A stretch of DNA of 64,000 nt from Sorangium cellulosum (GTDB lineage Bacteria; Myxococcota_A; Polyangia; Polyangiales; Polyangiaceae): positions 11,608,501 to 11,672,500 of the forward strand of contig NZ_CP012673.1 in assembly GCF_002950945.1 (NCBI RefSeq). Reading direction: 5' to 3'. The notes beneath the pieces are model-generated. The model had not been told where the DNA came from and did not search any database. It was given only the letters and a program-made list of their open reading frames with translations. Each line of letters starts with the position of its first letter. Position 1 is the first letter of the stretch. Below, one piece after another: positions 23,254 to 30,735 of this stretch. The translations under genes were made by a program, and so were the position numbers.

Positions 23254-24546
23254 TCAGCCCACCTCGCCGCGGGCGCGCTCCGCCTGCCTCCTCGCCAGGT
23301 AACGGCTCAGGAGGACCCACCCCCCCGCGACAGGCACCATCAGCAGCGACAGCCCCGCCGCCTTCAGCCCGAGCGCCGACAGCCCGGACAGCGCCCACGC
23401 GCTCGCCGCGTCCCCGCCGCGGAACGCCACGGTGTCGATGAAGCTCTTCGCCTTGTACTTCTCCTCGCGCGCGACCACCGTGAACAGGATCTCCCGCGCC
23501 GGCCGGTCCACCGCGTAGTGGATCGCCCGCCGGAGCCCCTGGAACGCGGCGATCATCCAGAGCGTGGGCTGCGCCGCGAGCGCGGCGAACCCGACGCCCG
23601 TGACCACCGGGACCACCGCGAGCGCGACCCCGAGGCCCACCCGCGTCATGAGCCTCCCGGTCACGAGCACCTGCACGAGGATCGTGATCACGTTCACCGT
23701 GAGATCGATGGTGGCGAACATCTCGGTCCGCCGCGCGGGATCCATCGATTGCGCGGAGACGATCCGCGCCTGCTCGAAGTAGAGCACCGTCGCCGTCATG
23801 GACAGGAAGAGCGTCTGCGCGCAGATCCCGAGCAGGTACGGCGACCGCAGGACGAGCGTCACCCCGCGGAACGCGCCCCCGCCGATGCGCTCGTCCGCCG
23901 CGGCCGCCTCGGGCCGCGCCGCGCCGCCGCCCTCCAGCCGGGCGGAGAGGCGGTTCAGCCGCCCCACGCAGAGCACAGCGAGCTCCAGCAGCGCCGCCGA
24001 CAAGAGGAGGAGGTTCGCGGTCCCGATCTGCCTGGCCTGCGCGGCCGTGACGAACGAGCCGGCGAGCGCGCCCGCGCTGCCGCCGGCGGCGATGAAGCCG
24101 AAGAGGCGCTTGCCCTGCTCGCTGCGCCAGAGGTCCGCCATGAACCCCCAGAACACGGACACGACGAACAGGTTGAAGACGCTCAGCCAGACATAGAAGA
24201 CCTTGCCCACCTCCCCGCGCGGCGCGCCGAGCGAGAGCAGCCCGAAGAAGACGAGGAGGTTCGACGCGAAGAAGTGATAGACGATCGGGATGAACCGCCG
24301 CCGCGGCAAGCGCGCCACGAGCGCGGAGAACACGGGCACGGCCGCGAGCATCGACGCGAAGACGGCGGTGAACAGCCAGGGCAGCTTGTCCATGCCGCCG
24401 GAGATGCCCATCTCCTCGCGCACGGGGCGCATGACGTAGTAGCTGAACAGGAGGCAGAAGAAGTAGGCGAAGCTCCAGAGGAGCGCGGAGGCCTCGCCGT
24501 CCTTCACCTGGCAGAGCCGCCGGAGCAGCGCAGTCGCCGAGCTCAA
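23254..24546 (-). CDS. ADP/ATP-translocase-like / MFS-type membrane transporter
   Basis: An integral membrane protein of about 430 residues with roughly 12 hydrophobic segments. Near the N-terminus, the first helix is followed by SYYVMRPVREEMG, the Y-x-x-R-P-x-R-D-like signature of the ATP/ADP translocase (NTP:NDP exchange) superfamily and its bacterial relatives. In free-living bacteria such proteins may move nucleotides or other anions, and the substrate cannot be told from sequence. An ATG at 24642 would add 32 residues of Pro/Ala/Arg-rich sequence unlike a membrane protein start. The TTG at 24546, with GGAAG about 12 nt upstream, is preferred because the conserved sequence (LLRRLCQVKDGE) begins just after it. 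It converges on the giant gene. Confidence 0.75.
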   Translation of the reverse strand: MSSATALLRRLCQVKDGEASALLWSFAYFFCLLFSYYVMRPVREEMGISGGMDKLPWLFTAVFASMLAAVPVFSALVARLPRRRFIPIVYHFFASNLLVFFGLLSLGAPRGEVGKVFYVWLSVFNLFVVSVFWGFMADLWRSEQGKRLFGFIAAGGSAGALAGSFVTAAQARQIGTANLLLLSAALLELAVLCVGRLNRLSARLEGGGAARPEAAAADERIGGGAFRGVTLVLRSPYLLGICAQTLFLSMTATVLYFEQARIVSAQSMDPARRTEMFATIDLTVNVITILVQVLVTGRLMTRVGLGVALAVVPVVTGVGFAALAAQPTLWMIAAFQGLRRAIHYAVDRPAREILFTVVAREEKYKAKSFIDTVAFRGGDAASAWALSGLSALGLKAAGLSLLMVPVAGGWVLLSRYLARRQAERARGEVG

Positions 24547-24839
24547 CGGGATACCGCTCTTCCCAGGACCATGCCGCGCGCGGCGGGCGTCATGAGGCGA
24601 GGCGGCGAGCGCGGGGGGCGCAGCATCGGCCACACACTGCATGACAGCGCGCGGCGTGTGTCAAGGCGGCAGGGAGGCGCCCTGCCGGGCCCGGCGGGCG
24701 CCTGCACCTCGCCCGGCGGCCACGTGACCGCCGAGCTCGCCGGCCCCTCTGCGCGACGGACGGCCGCGCGCCGCTCGCAGCACTCATCGGATGAGCAGCG
24801 CTCCCGGGTGGAAGCGGCTATGCTGCCGCCGCTCCAGCC

Positions 24840-26099
24840 ATGAAGTTCGTCCACGCAGCCGACCTCCACATCGACAGCCCCCTGCGCGGGCTCGGCCGTT
24901 ACCCGGGCGCCCCGGTCGAGCAGATCCGCGGGGCGACGCGGCGCGCGCTCGAGAACCTCGTGAGCCTCTGCCTCACCGAGGAGGTCGACCTCCTGCTCCT
25001 CGCGGGCGACATCTACGACGGCGACTGGAAGGACTACAGCACCGGCCTGTTCTTCGCGTCGCAGCTCTCGCGCCTGCGCGCCGCCCGGGTGGAGGTCGTG
25101 CTGCTCTACGGCAATCACGACGCCGAGAGCCACATCACCCGTCACCTGGAGCTCCCCGAGAACGCCCGGCGGCTCGATCCCAGGAGCCCCGAGTCGGTCG
25201 TCTTCGAGAAGCTCGGGGTCGCCGTGCACGGGCAGAGCTTCGCCACGAAGGCGGTCACGGACGATCTCGCGGCGGGGTATCCGGACGCCCTGGCCAGCCT
25301 CTTCAACATCGGCATGCTCCACACCTGCCTGGGCGGCCGCGAGGGCCACGACAACTACGCGCCTTGCAGCCTGACCACGCTGGTGGGGAAGCGTTACGAC
25401 TACTGGGCGCTCGGCCACGTGCACACCCGCGAGGTGCTCTCGGAGGACCCGTACATCGCGTTCCCCGGCAACCTCCAGGGCCGCCACGCCCGCGAGACCG
25501 GCGAGAAGGGCGCGCTGCTCGTCACGGTGGACGACGGCCGCGTCGCCGCGGTCGAGCACCGCGCCCTCGACGTCGTGCGCTGGTGCGCCTGCGAGGTCGA
25601 CCTCGCCCCGGCCGCGAGCGCCGACGACATCGTGGATCTCACCCGGGAGCAGCTCGAGCAGCGCCTCGCCGAGGCGGACGGCCGCACGCTCGCCGCGCGC
25701 GTCGTCCTGTGCGGCGCGACGCCCGCACACGCCGCCCTGCGCGCCGACTTCGAGCGCTGGACGGGCCAGATCCGCGCGATCGCCAACGACCTCGGCGGCG
25801 GCCTCTGGATCGAGCGCGTGCTCTCCCGGACGCTGGCGCCGCTCGAGGTGGGCGCGCTCGAGGAGCGCGACGACGCGATCGGCCAGCTCACGCGGTCGCT
25901 GCGCGCGCTGCGCGACGACGAGGCGGGCCTCACCGGGCTGCTGCGCGAGTTCGCGAGCCTCAAGAACAAGCTCCCCGCCGAGGCGCGCGAGGGCGACGAC
26001 GCGATCCGCCTCGACGACCCGGCGTTCCTGCGCGAGGCGCTCGACGACGTGGAGCACACGCTGATCTCGCGGCTGCTCGGCGCCGGCGACGCGCCCTGA
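24840..26099 (+). CDS. YhaO/SbcD-type metallophosphoesterase (DNA repair exonuclease family)
   Basis: This 419-residue protein carries the full calcineurin-like phosphoesterase motif set: ADLHIDSPL (D-x-H) at residue 7, LAGDIYDGDW (GDxxD) at about 56, LLYGNHD at about 88, a lone His in GMLHT at about 159, and ALGHVHTREV at about 190. The residues after about 260 form the helical C-terminal part typical of YhaO. In the family this Mn-dependent nuclease works with a YhaN/SbcC-like ATPase in DNA end processing. The only such ATPase in this window is at 37509, about 11 kb away and not in the same operon. No clear Shine-Dalgarno precedes the ATG, but the protein begins exactly with the family's conserved MKFVHAADLH. 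Confidence 0.85.
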   Translation: MKFVHAADLHIDSPLRGLGRYPGAPVEQIRGATRRALENLVSLCLTEEVDLLLLAGDIYDGDWKDYSTGLFFASQLSRLRAARVEVVLLYGNHDAESHITRHLELPENARRLDPRSPESVVFEKLGVAVHGQSFATKAVTDDLAAGYPDALASLFNIGMLHTCLGGREGHDNYAPCSLTTLVGKRYDYWALGHVHTREVLSEDPYIAFPGNLQGRHARETGEKGALLVTVDDGRVAAVEHRALDVVRWCACEVDLAPAASADDIVDLTREQLEQRLAEADGRTLAARVVLCGATPAHAALRADFERWTGQIRAIANDLGGGLWIERVLSRTLAPLEVGALEERDDAIGQLTRSLRALRDDEAGLTGLLREFASLKNKLPAEAREGDDAIRLDDPAFLREALDDVEHTLISRLLGAGDAP

Positions 26100-26226
26100 C
26101 GCGCCTGACGGCGGGGCGGCGCGCTCGCCAGGGCGTTGCCGCCCGCCGCCGGGCGTGCAACGCCTCTCGTCCACAACGCCGCCGCGACGTATGCCCGGAG
26201 CGGGCGGCGCGAGATCGGAGCGCACG

Positions 26227-26916
26227 ATGATCGACCTCTATTACTGGCCCACACCGAACGGCTGGAAGATCAGCATCATGCTCGAGGAGGCGGGGCTGCC
26301 CTACAACCTCGTCCCCGTGAACATCGGCAAGGGCGAGCAGTTCAAGCCCGAGTTCCTCGCGATCAGCCCCAACAACCGCATGCCGGCCATCGTCGACCAC
26401 GATCCGCTGGGCGGCGGCGCGCCCCTCTCGATCTTCGAGTCCGGCGCGATCCTCCTCTACCTCGCGGAGAAGACGGGCAAGTTCCAGCCCGCCGACGTGC
26501 GCGGCCGCTACGAGGTCGCCCAGTGGCTGATGTGGCAGATGGGCGGGCTCGGCCCGATGTCCGGGCAGGCGGGGCACTTCCGGGCCTTCGCGCCCGAGAA
26601 GATCCCGTACGCGATCGAGCGCTACACCAACGAGGTGAACCGCCTCTACGGCGTGATGAACAAGCGGCTCGCCGACCGTGCCTACCTGGCCGGCGACTAC
26701 TCCATCGCCGACATCGCCTCGTTCCCCTGGGTGGCCGGCTACGAGCGCCTGGGGCAGAGCGTCGAGGAGTTCCCGCACCTGAAGCGCTGGCTCGACGAGC
26801 TCCACGCGCGGCCCGCGGTCGCGCGCGGCCTCGCGGTCGGCGCCGACCTGCGGCAGCAGGGCCCGATGACCGAGGAGCAGAAGAAGATCCTCTTCGGGCA
26901 GAAGGCCAAGGCCTGA
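26227..26916 (+). CDS. YfcG/Nu-class glutathione S-transferase-like disulfide reductase
   Basis: This 229-residue cytosolic protein has an N-terminal thioredoxin-like domain. YYWPTPNGWKISIMLEEAG contains the T-x-N active-site pattern of Nu-class GSTs (YfcG, Ure2-like), which reduce disulfides using glutathione. ISPNNRMPAIVD (cis-Pro) and FESGAILLYL (GSH gamma-glutamyl contact E-S) follow, and then the all-helical C-terminal domain with the DYSIADIASFPW N-capping box. The ATG at 26227, preceded by GGAG 9-6 nt upstream, was chosen over the in-frame upstream ATG at 26155, which adds non-homologous residues. It may form a stress or detoxification unit with the next gene, 81 bp downstream. Confidence 0.88.
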   Translation: MIDLYYWPTPNGWKISIMLEEAGLPYNLVPVNIGKGEQFKPEFLAISPNNRMPAIVDHDPLGGGAPLSIFESGAILLYLAEKTGKFQPADVRGRYEVAQWLMWQMGGLGPMSGQAGHFRAFAPEKIPYAIERYTNEVNRLYGVMNKRLADRAYLAGDYSIADIASFPWVAGYERLGQSVEEFPHLKRWLDELHARPAVARGLAVGADLRQQGPMTEEQKKILFGQKAKA

Positions 26917-26997
26917 TTCGGCGGGTCGCGTGAGGAGCCCCCGGTGCGCCCCGCGCGCCGGGGGGCGGCTCTGACAGGGAGACCGAGGAGCAGAACC

Positions 26998-27900
26998 ATG
27001 ACGGCCACCAAAGATCCGCCGCAGGGCGCACACGCGCCAGATCTCGAGGTTCGACATCGTCACATCTCGATCGACGGCGTCCGGATCTTCTACCGCGAGG
27101 CCGGTCCGGCGGACGCACCGGTCGTCCTGCTGCCGCACGGATACCCGTCGTCCTCCTTCCAGTTCCGCAACTTCATGCCTGCGCTGGCCGACCGGTGGCG
27201 GCTGCTCGCGCCCGATTATCCGGGCTTCGGCTACAGCGACACGCCCGCGGGCTTCGCCTACAATTTCGACGGGTACGCCGACCTGCTCGACCGGTTCGCG
27301 AAGGCGCTCGGGATCGAGCGATACGCCCTTTACCTGCACGACTACGGCTCTCAGATCGGCCTGCGCCTGGCCATCAAGGCGCCCGAGCGGGTCGCCGCCT
27401 TGATCATCCAGAACGGCGACATCTACGAAGACGAGCTCGGGCCCAAGTACGGGACCTTGAAGGCCTACTGGGCGAACCCGACGCCGGAGGCCCGCGAGAA
27501 GCTGTACGAGGCCGTCAGCGAGGAAGGGTTCCGCGACGAGTTCGTGGGCGAGATCGACGAGCGGCTCGTGGAGAGGGTTCCTCCCGACCTCTGGAAGCTC
27601 TCCTGGCCTCTCGTGACCGAGGAGCGCCGTGAGATCATGGTCGGCCTGATGGAGGGCCTGAAGGAGAACCTCGGATGGTTCCCGCGGTACCAGGCGTACC
27701 TGCGCGAGCATCACCCGCCAGCGCTGATCGTCTGGGGGCCGCAGGACGGCTTCATGCCCGAGGGCGCGGCGCGCGCCTATCTCCGGGACTTGCCGGACGC
27801 CGAGCTCCACCTCCTCGACGGCGGGCACTGGGCGCTCGAGACGAATCTCGCCGAGATCGTGGCGCTGGCGCGAGACTTCCTCGGGCGCGTGTACGCCTGA
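26998..27900 (+). CDS. Alpha/beta hydrolase with Asp nucleophile (epoxide hydrolase / dehalogenase-like)
   Basis: A protein of 300 residues. HGYPSSSFQFRN is the oxyanion-hole HG-x-P loop at about residue 47. LHDYGSQIG places an Asp rather than Ser at the nucleophile elbow (about residue 118), as in epoxide hydrolases and haloalkane dehalogenases. WGPQDGFMP supplies the acid and GGHWALE the catalytic His near the C-terminus. Dehalogenases usually have D-W at the elbow; the D-Y here leaves the substrate open. The start is the ATG at 26998 with GAGGAG 8 nt upstream; an ATG-less extension to 26944 is unlikely. It is tail-to-tail with the LysR gene. Confidence 0.82.
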   Translation: MTATKDPPQGAHAPDLEVRHRHISIDGVRIFYREAGPADAPVVLLPHGYPSSSFQFRNFMPALADRWRLLAPDYPGFGYSDTPAGFAYNFDGYADLLDRFAKALGIERYALYLHDYGSQIGLRLAIKAPERVAALIIQNGDIYEDELGPKYGTLKAYWANPTPEAREKLYEAVSEEGFRDEFVGEIDERLVERVPPDLWKLSWPLVTEERREIMVGLMEGLKENLGWFPRYQAYLREHHPPALIVWGPQDGFMPEGAARAYLRDLPDAELHLLDGGHWALETNLAEIVALARDFLGRVYA

Positions 27901-27939
27901 GCGCGAAGGCGAGGTCCCGCCCCGTCCCGACCACGCCGG

Positions 27940-28866
27940 CTAGGCTCGCTTCGGCTTCGGCAAGGCGGTCCGGGCGAGATCGAGGATCTTGCCGCGCACG
28001 AACCGGCACGCCTCGTCGTCGTCGGTGCTCGACGGCCACAGGAGCTCCGTCGGCGATCCCTCGATGGTGAACGGCAGCGGACGTGTGGCGAGGTGCCGCC
28101 GGGTCTCGCGGATGTGCGCGGCGACGTAGGTGGGGACGGTGGCGACGAGATCGCTGCCGTCGAGCAGCGCGCCGAGGGTCGCGAACGTCGAGACCGAGCA
28201 GCGGACCTTGCGCGGGCGCTGCACCACGTCCTCGACGATGCCGCGCAGGTCGCCGTTGTAGCTGACGATCACGTGCTCGAGCGCGAAGTAGTCCTCCGTG
28301 GTCAGCGCGCGGCGCAGGCGCGCGTGGCGCGGGTCGAACAGGCACACGAATCCGCCGCAGAACAGCGCATGGCGGCGCACGGTCACGGGTAGCTCGTCGG
28401 CGACGGAGACCGCGGCGTCGACGCCGCTCGCGAGCGCCGCCGCCACCGTGCGGAACTGCACCGGCAGAGAGATCACGCGCATCCGCGGCGCCTCGCGCGC
28501 GAGGACGCGGAGCAGCGCGGGCAGGAGCCAGAGCTCGGTGGTGTCGGACAGGCCGAGGCGCACGGTGCGCTCGCTGGTCGCCGGGCTCCAGTGCGGCTCG
28601 CTGAGCGCGGCGTCGACGATCGCCTGGAGGTGGGGCGAAAGCGTCGCGTGCAGCCGCTCGCCCCGGCCGGTGAGCGCGAGGCCGCGCCCGCGCCGCACGA
28701 ACAGCGGCGCGCCGACGGTGGTGGTCAGCCTGCGCAGCGCCGCGCTGACCGCCGGCTGGGTCAGGTACAGCCGGCTCGCCGCCGCGGTGACGCTGCCCGT
28801 GTCCGCGACCACCGCGAACACGCGCAGGAGGTTGAGATCGAGGTCCCTCCCATAACTGGCGCTCAT
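27940..28866 (-). CDS. LysR-family transcriptional regulator
   Basis: About 308 residues from the ATG at 28866, or 326 from the farthest ATG at 28920. An N-terminal winged helix-turn-helix (DLNLLRVFAVVADTGSVTAA, then LTQPAVSAALRRL and PLFVRRGRGLALTGRG) is followed by a periplasmic-binding-like effector domain. Conserved homology starts at DLDLNLLRVF, so the internal ATGs at 28866 or 28875 are better starts. It lies divergent to the molybdenum aldehyde oxidoreductase operon, with a short shared promoter region, which is the usual arrangement for a LysR protein and its target. The convergent hydrolase is a second possible target. Confidence 0.88.
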   Translation of the reverse strand: MSASYGRDLDLNLLRVFAVVADTGSVTAAASRLYLTQPAVSAALRRLTTTVGAPLFVRRGRGLALTGRGERLHATLSPHLQAIVDAALSEPHWSPATSERTVRLGLSDTTELWLLPALLRVLAREAPRMRVISLPVQFRTVAAALASGVDAAVSVADELPVTVRRHALFCGGFVCLFDPRHARLRRALTTEDYFALEHVIVSYNGDLRGIVEDVVQRPRKVRCSVSTFATLGALLDGSDLVATVPTYVAAHIRETRRHLATRPLPFTIEGSPTELLWPSSTDDDEACRFVRGKILDLARTALPKPKRA

Positions 28867-28895
28867 GTGACTCATATAGCTTATTCGTTGGTGAG
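28867..28895. promoter_or_regulatory. AT-rich divergent promoter / operator candidate
   Basis: This is the only AT-rich patch between the LysR gene and the oxidoreductase operon (contains CATATAGCTTATTCG). On the minus strand it includes a TATATG-like -10 element near the LysR start. It is a plausible place for LysR binding and divergent promoters. No -35 box can be fixed with confidence. Confidence 0.3.
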
Positions 28896-29025
28896 GCGGG
28901 ATGCCCGGAGGCATGTTCACGACACGACGAATCGCGTCCGGCTCGGCCGCACCGGCCCGTCCGCGCCCCGCGCGCTCTCGGCTGCACGGGCATGCCGAGG
29001 ACGACGCCTGCTGGAGGAGGTCACC

Positions 29026-29730
29026 ATGCCCGACAAGAGAAGTCGATCATTGCCTCTCGTTGGAGCGCAAGCAAAGCGAGATGCCGCCGGCGCGCCGAAC
29101 ATCGGCGCCGGGCCGAGGCCGGCCTCCCTCCTCACGCGGCGCGAGTTCACCGCGGGCTCGATCGCAGCCGCGACCGCCGCAGCCGGCGGGTTGTCGGCGC
29201 TCGGTATCACCTGCTCGGCTCCCGGCAATCCGGTGAGTGATCCGGTGACGAACGCGGACGCGACCATCCGGCTCATCGTCAACGGCGCGAGCACCGAGGT
29301 CGGCATCGACCTGCGCTCGTCTCTCCTGGACGTGCTCCGCGAGCAGCTGCAATTGACCGGCGCCAAGAAGGGCTGCGATCACGGTCAGTGCGGGGCGTGC
29401 ACCGTGCACCTCGACGGGCGTCGCGTCGCGTCCTGCCTCACCTTCGCCGTGCAGGCCGACGGCCGGGAGATCACGACGATCGAGGGGCTGTCGCCGAAGG
29501 ACGGGCCGCTGCACCCCATGCAGCAGGCGTTCATCGATCAAGATGCCCTGCAGTGCGGCTATTGCACGCCCGGCCAGATCATGGCGGCGGTGGCCTGTGT
29601 CCGCGAGGGCAACGCCGGGTCCGCGGAGCAGATACGGGAGTACATGAGCGGCAACCTGTGCCGATGCGGCGCCTATTCCGCCATCGTGGCCGCGATCCAG
29701 CAAGCAGCGCCGGCGAGCGAAGGGACCTGA
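29026..29730 (+). CDS. paoA: Periplasmic aldehyde oxidoreductase, 2Fe-2S subunit (PaoA/YagT type)
   Basis: This 234-residue small subunit has an N-terminal twin-arginine signal (LLTRREFTAGSIAAATAAAG, about residues 35-54), so the complex is folded in the cytoplasm and exported, as for E. coli PaoABC. The plant-type ferredoxin domain has CDHGQCGAC plus a later Cys in VASCLTF. The second, helical 2Fe-2S domain has QCGYCTPGQIMA and LCRCGAY. The start at 29026 is fixed by a strong GGAGGAGG ribosome site 5-12 nt upstream; the long in-frame extension to 28591 has no coding character. It is the first gene of a three-gene operon, with 3 bp to the next gene. Symbol by family analogy. Confidence 0.9.
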   Translation: MPDKRSRSLPLVGAQAKRDAAGAPNIGAGPRPASLLTRREFTAGSIAAATAAAGGLSALGITCSAPGNPVSDPVTNADATIRLIVNGASTEVGIDLRSSLLDVLREQLQLTGAKKGCDHGQCGACTVHLDGRRVASCLTFAVQADGREITTIEGLSPKDGPLHPMQQAFIDQDALQCGYCTPGQIMAAVACVREGNAGSAEQIREYMSGNLCRCGAYSAIVAAIQQAAPASEGT

Positions 29731-29733
29731 GCC

Positions 29734-30735
29734 ATGCGAAGCTTCACCTACCTGCGCCCCGCGACGCCGGCGGAAGCCGTCGAGGCCATCGCCGACGGCG
29801 GTCCCGGGACCCGGCTCCTCTCGGGCGGGACCACGCTCCACGATCTCATGAAGCTGGGCGTGGAGGCCCCGCTCACGATCATCGACATCACCCACCTCGA
29901 CGCGCTCGCGCAGCTCGACACCTCCGGTCCGGAAGAGCTGGTCTTCGGGGCGCTCGCCCGGATGAGCGACGCGGCCGCAGATCGCCGGCTGCAGCAGGAC
30001 TACCCCGCGCTGTCGGAGGCCCTGTCGAAGGCCGCCTCGCAGCAGCTGCGCAACATGGCGCGGCTGGGCGGGAACCTGCTGCAGCGGACGCGCTGCGCGT
30101 ATTTTCGCGGCGGAGACGCGTTTCCCTGCAACAAGCGGGCGCCCGGCAGCGGATGCGCGGCGCGGGACGGCGTGGATCGCGGCAACGCGCTCCTCGGCGC
30201 GAGCGACGCCTGCGCCGCGGTGTATCCGGGGGACTGGGCCGTCGCCCTGGCGGCGTTCGACGCGGTGGTGGACACGCTGAGCCCGCGCGGCGAGCGCTCC
30301 ATTCCGCTCCTCGATTTGCACCGGGAGCCGGGCTCCACGCCGGACGTCGAGACGACGCTGGCCCCGGACGAGCTGATCGTGCGCATTCGTGTGCCGAGGA
30401 CGCAGGCGGGCCGCGCGTCGACGTACCACAAGATCCGCGACCGCGAGTCGTACGCGTTCGCGCTCACGTCGGCGGCCGTCGCTGTCCGGCTCAGCGCCGG
30501 CGTGGTCGCGGAAGCGCGGGTCGCCCTCGGCGGCGTCGCGACCCGGCCCTGGCGGTCGCCGGAGGCCGAGGACGTATTGCTCGGTCAACCCCTCACCGAG
30601 GACGTCGCGCAGCGCGCCGGCCAGGCCGCGTTCGCGGCCGCGACGCCAGGCACCCACAACACGTTCAAGGTCGAGCTGGGGGCGCGGACGGTCGCTGACG
30701 CCTTGATGATCGCACGACAGAGGGCAGGTGAGTGA
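29734..30735 (+). CDS. paoB: Aldehyde oxidoreductase FAD-binding subunit (PaoB/YagS type)
   Basis: This 333-residue subunit belongs to the molybdopterin dehydrogenase FAD-binding family. The N-terminal pyrophosphate-binding loop is LLSGGTTLHDLMKLG at about residue 29. The inserted Cys cluster (TRCAYFRGGDAFPCNKR then GSGCAA, about residues 119-147) matches the 4Fe-4S cluster of PaoB, which ordinary xanthine dehydrogenase FAD subunits lack. It passes electrons from the Mo centre through the Fe-S clusters to FAD. Its stop overlaps the next start (TGATG), indicating translational coupling. Confidence 0.9.
   Translation: MRSFTYLRPATPAEAVEAIADGGPGTRLLSGGTTLHDLMKLGVEAPLTIIDITHLDALAQLDTSGPEELVFGALARMSDAAADRRLQQDYPALSEALSKAASQQLRNMARLGGNLLQRTRCAYFRGGDAFPCNKRAPGSGCAARDGVDRGNALLGASDACAAVYPGDWAVALAAFDAVVDTLSPRGERSIPLLDLHREPGSTPDVETTLAPDELIVRIRVPRTQAGRASTYHKIRDRESYAFALTSAAVAVRLSAGVVAEARVALGGVATRPWRSPEAEDVLLGQPLTEDVAQRAGQAAFAAATPGTHNTFKVELGARTVADALMIARQRAGE

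Noticed and set aside
28591-29025. Upstream extension of the 2Fe-2S subunit
   Set aside because: It is antisense to the LysR gene, lacks signal or domain text, and the Tat signal and strong ribosome site fit the ATG at 29026.
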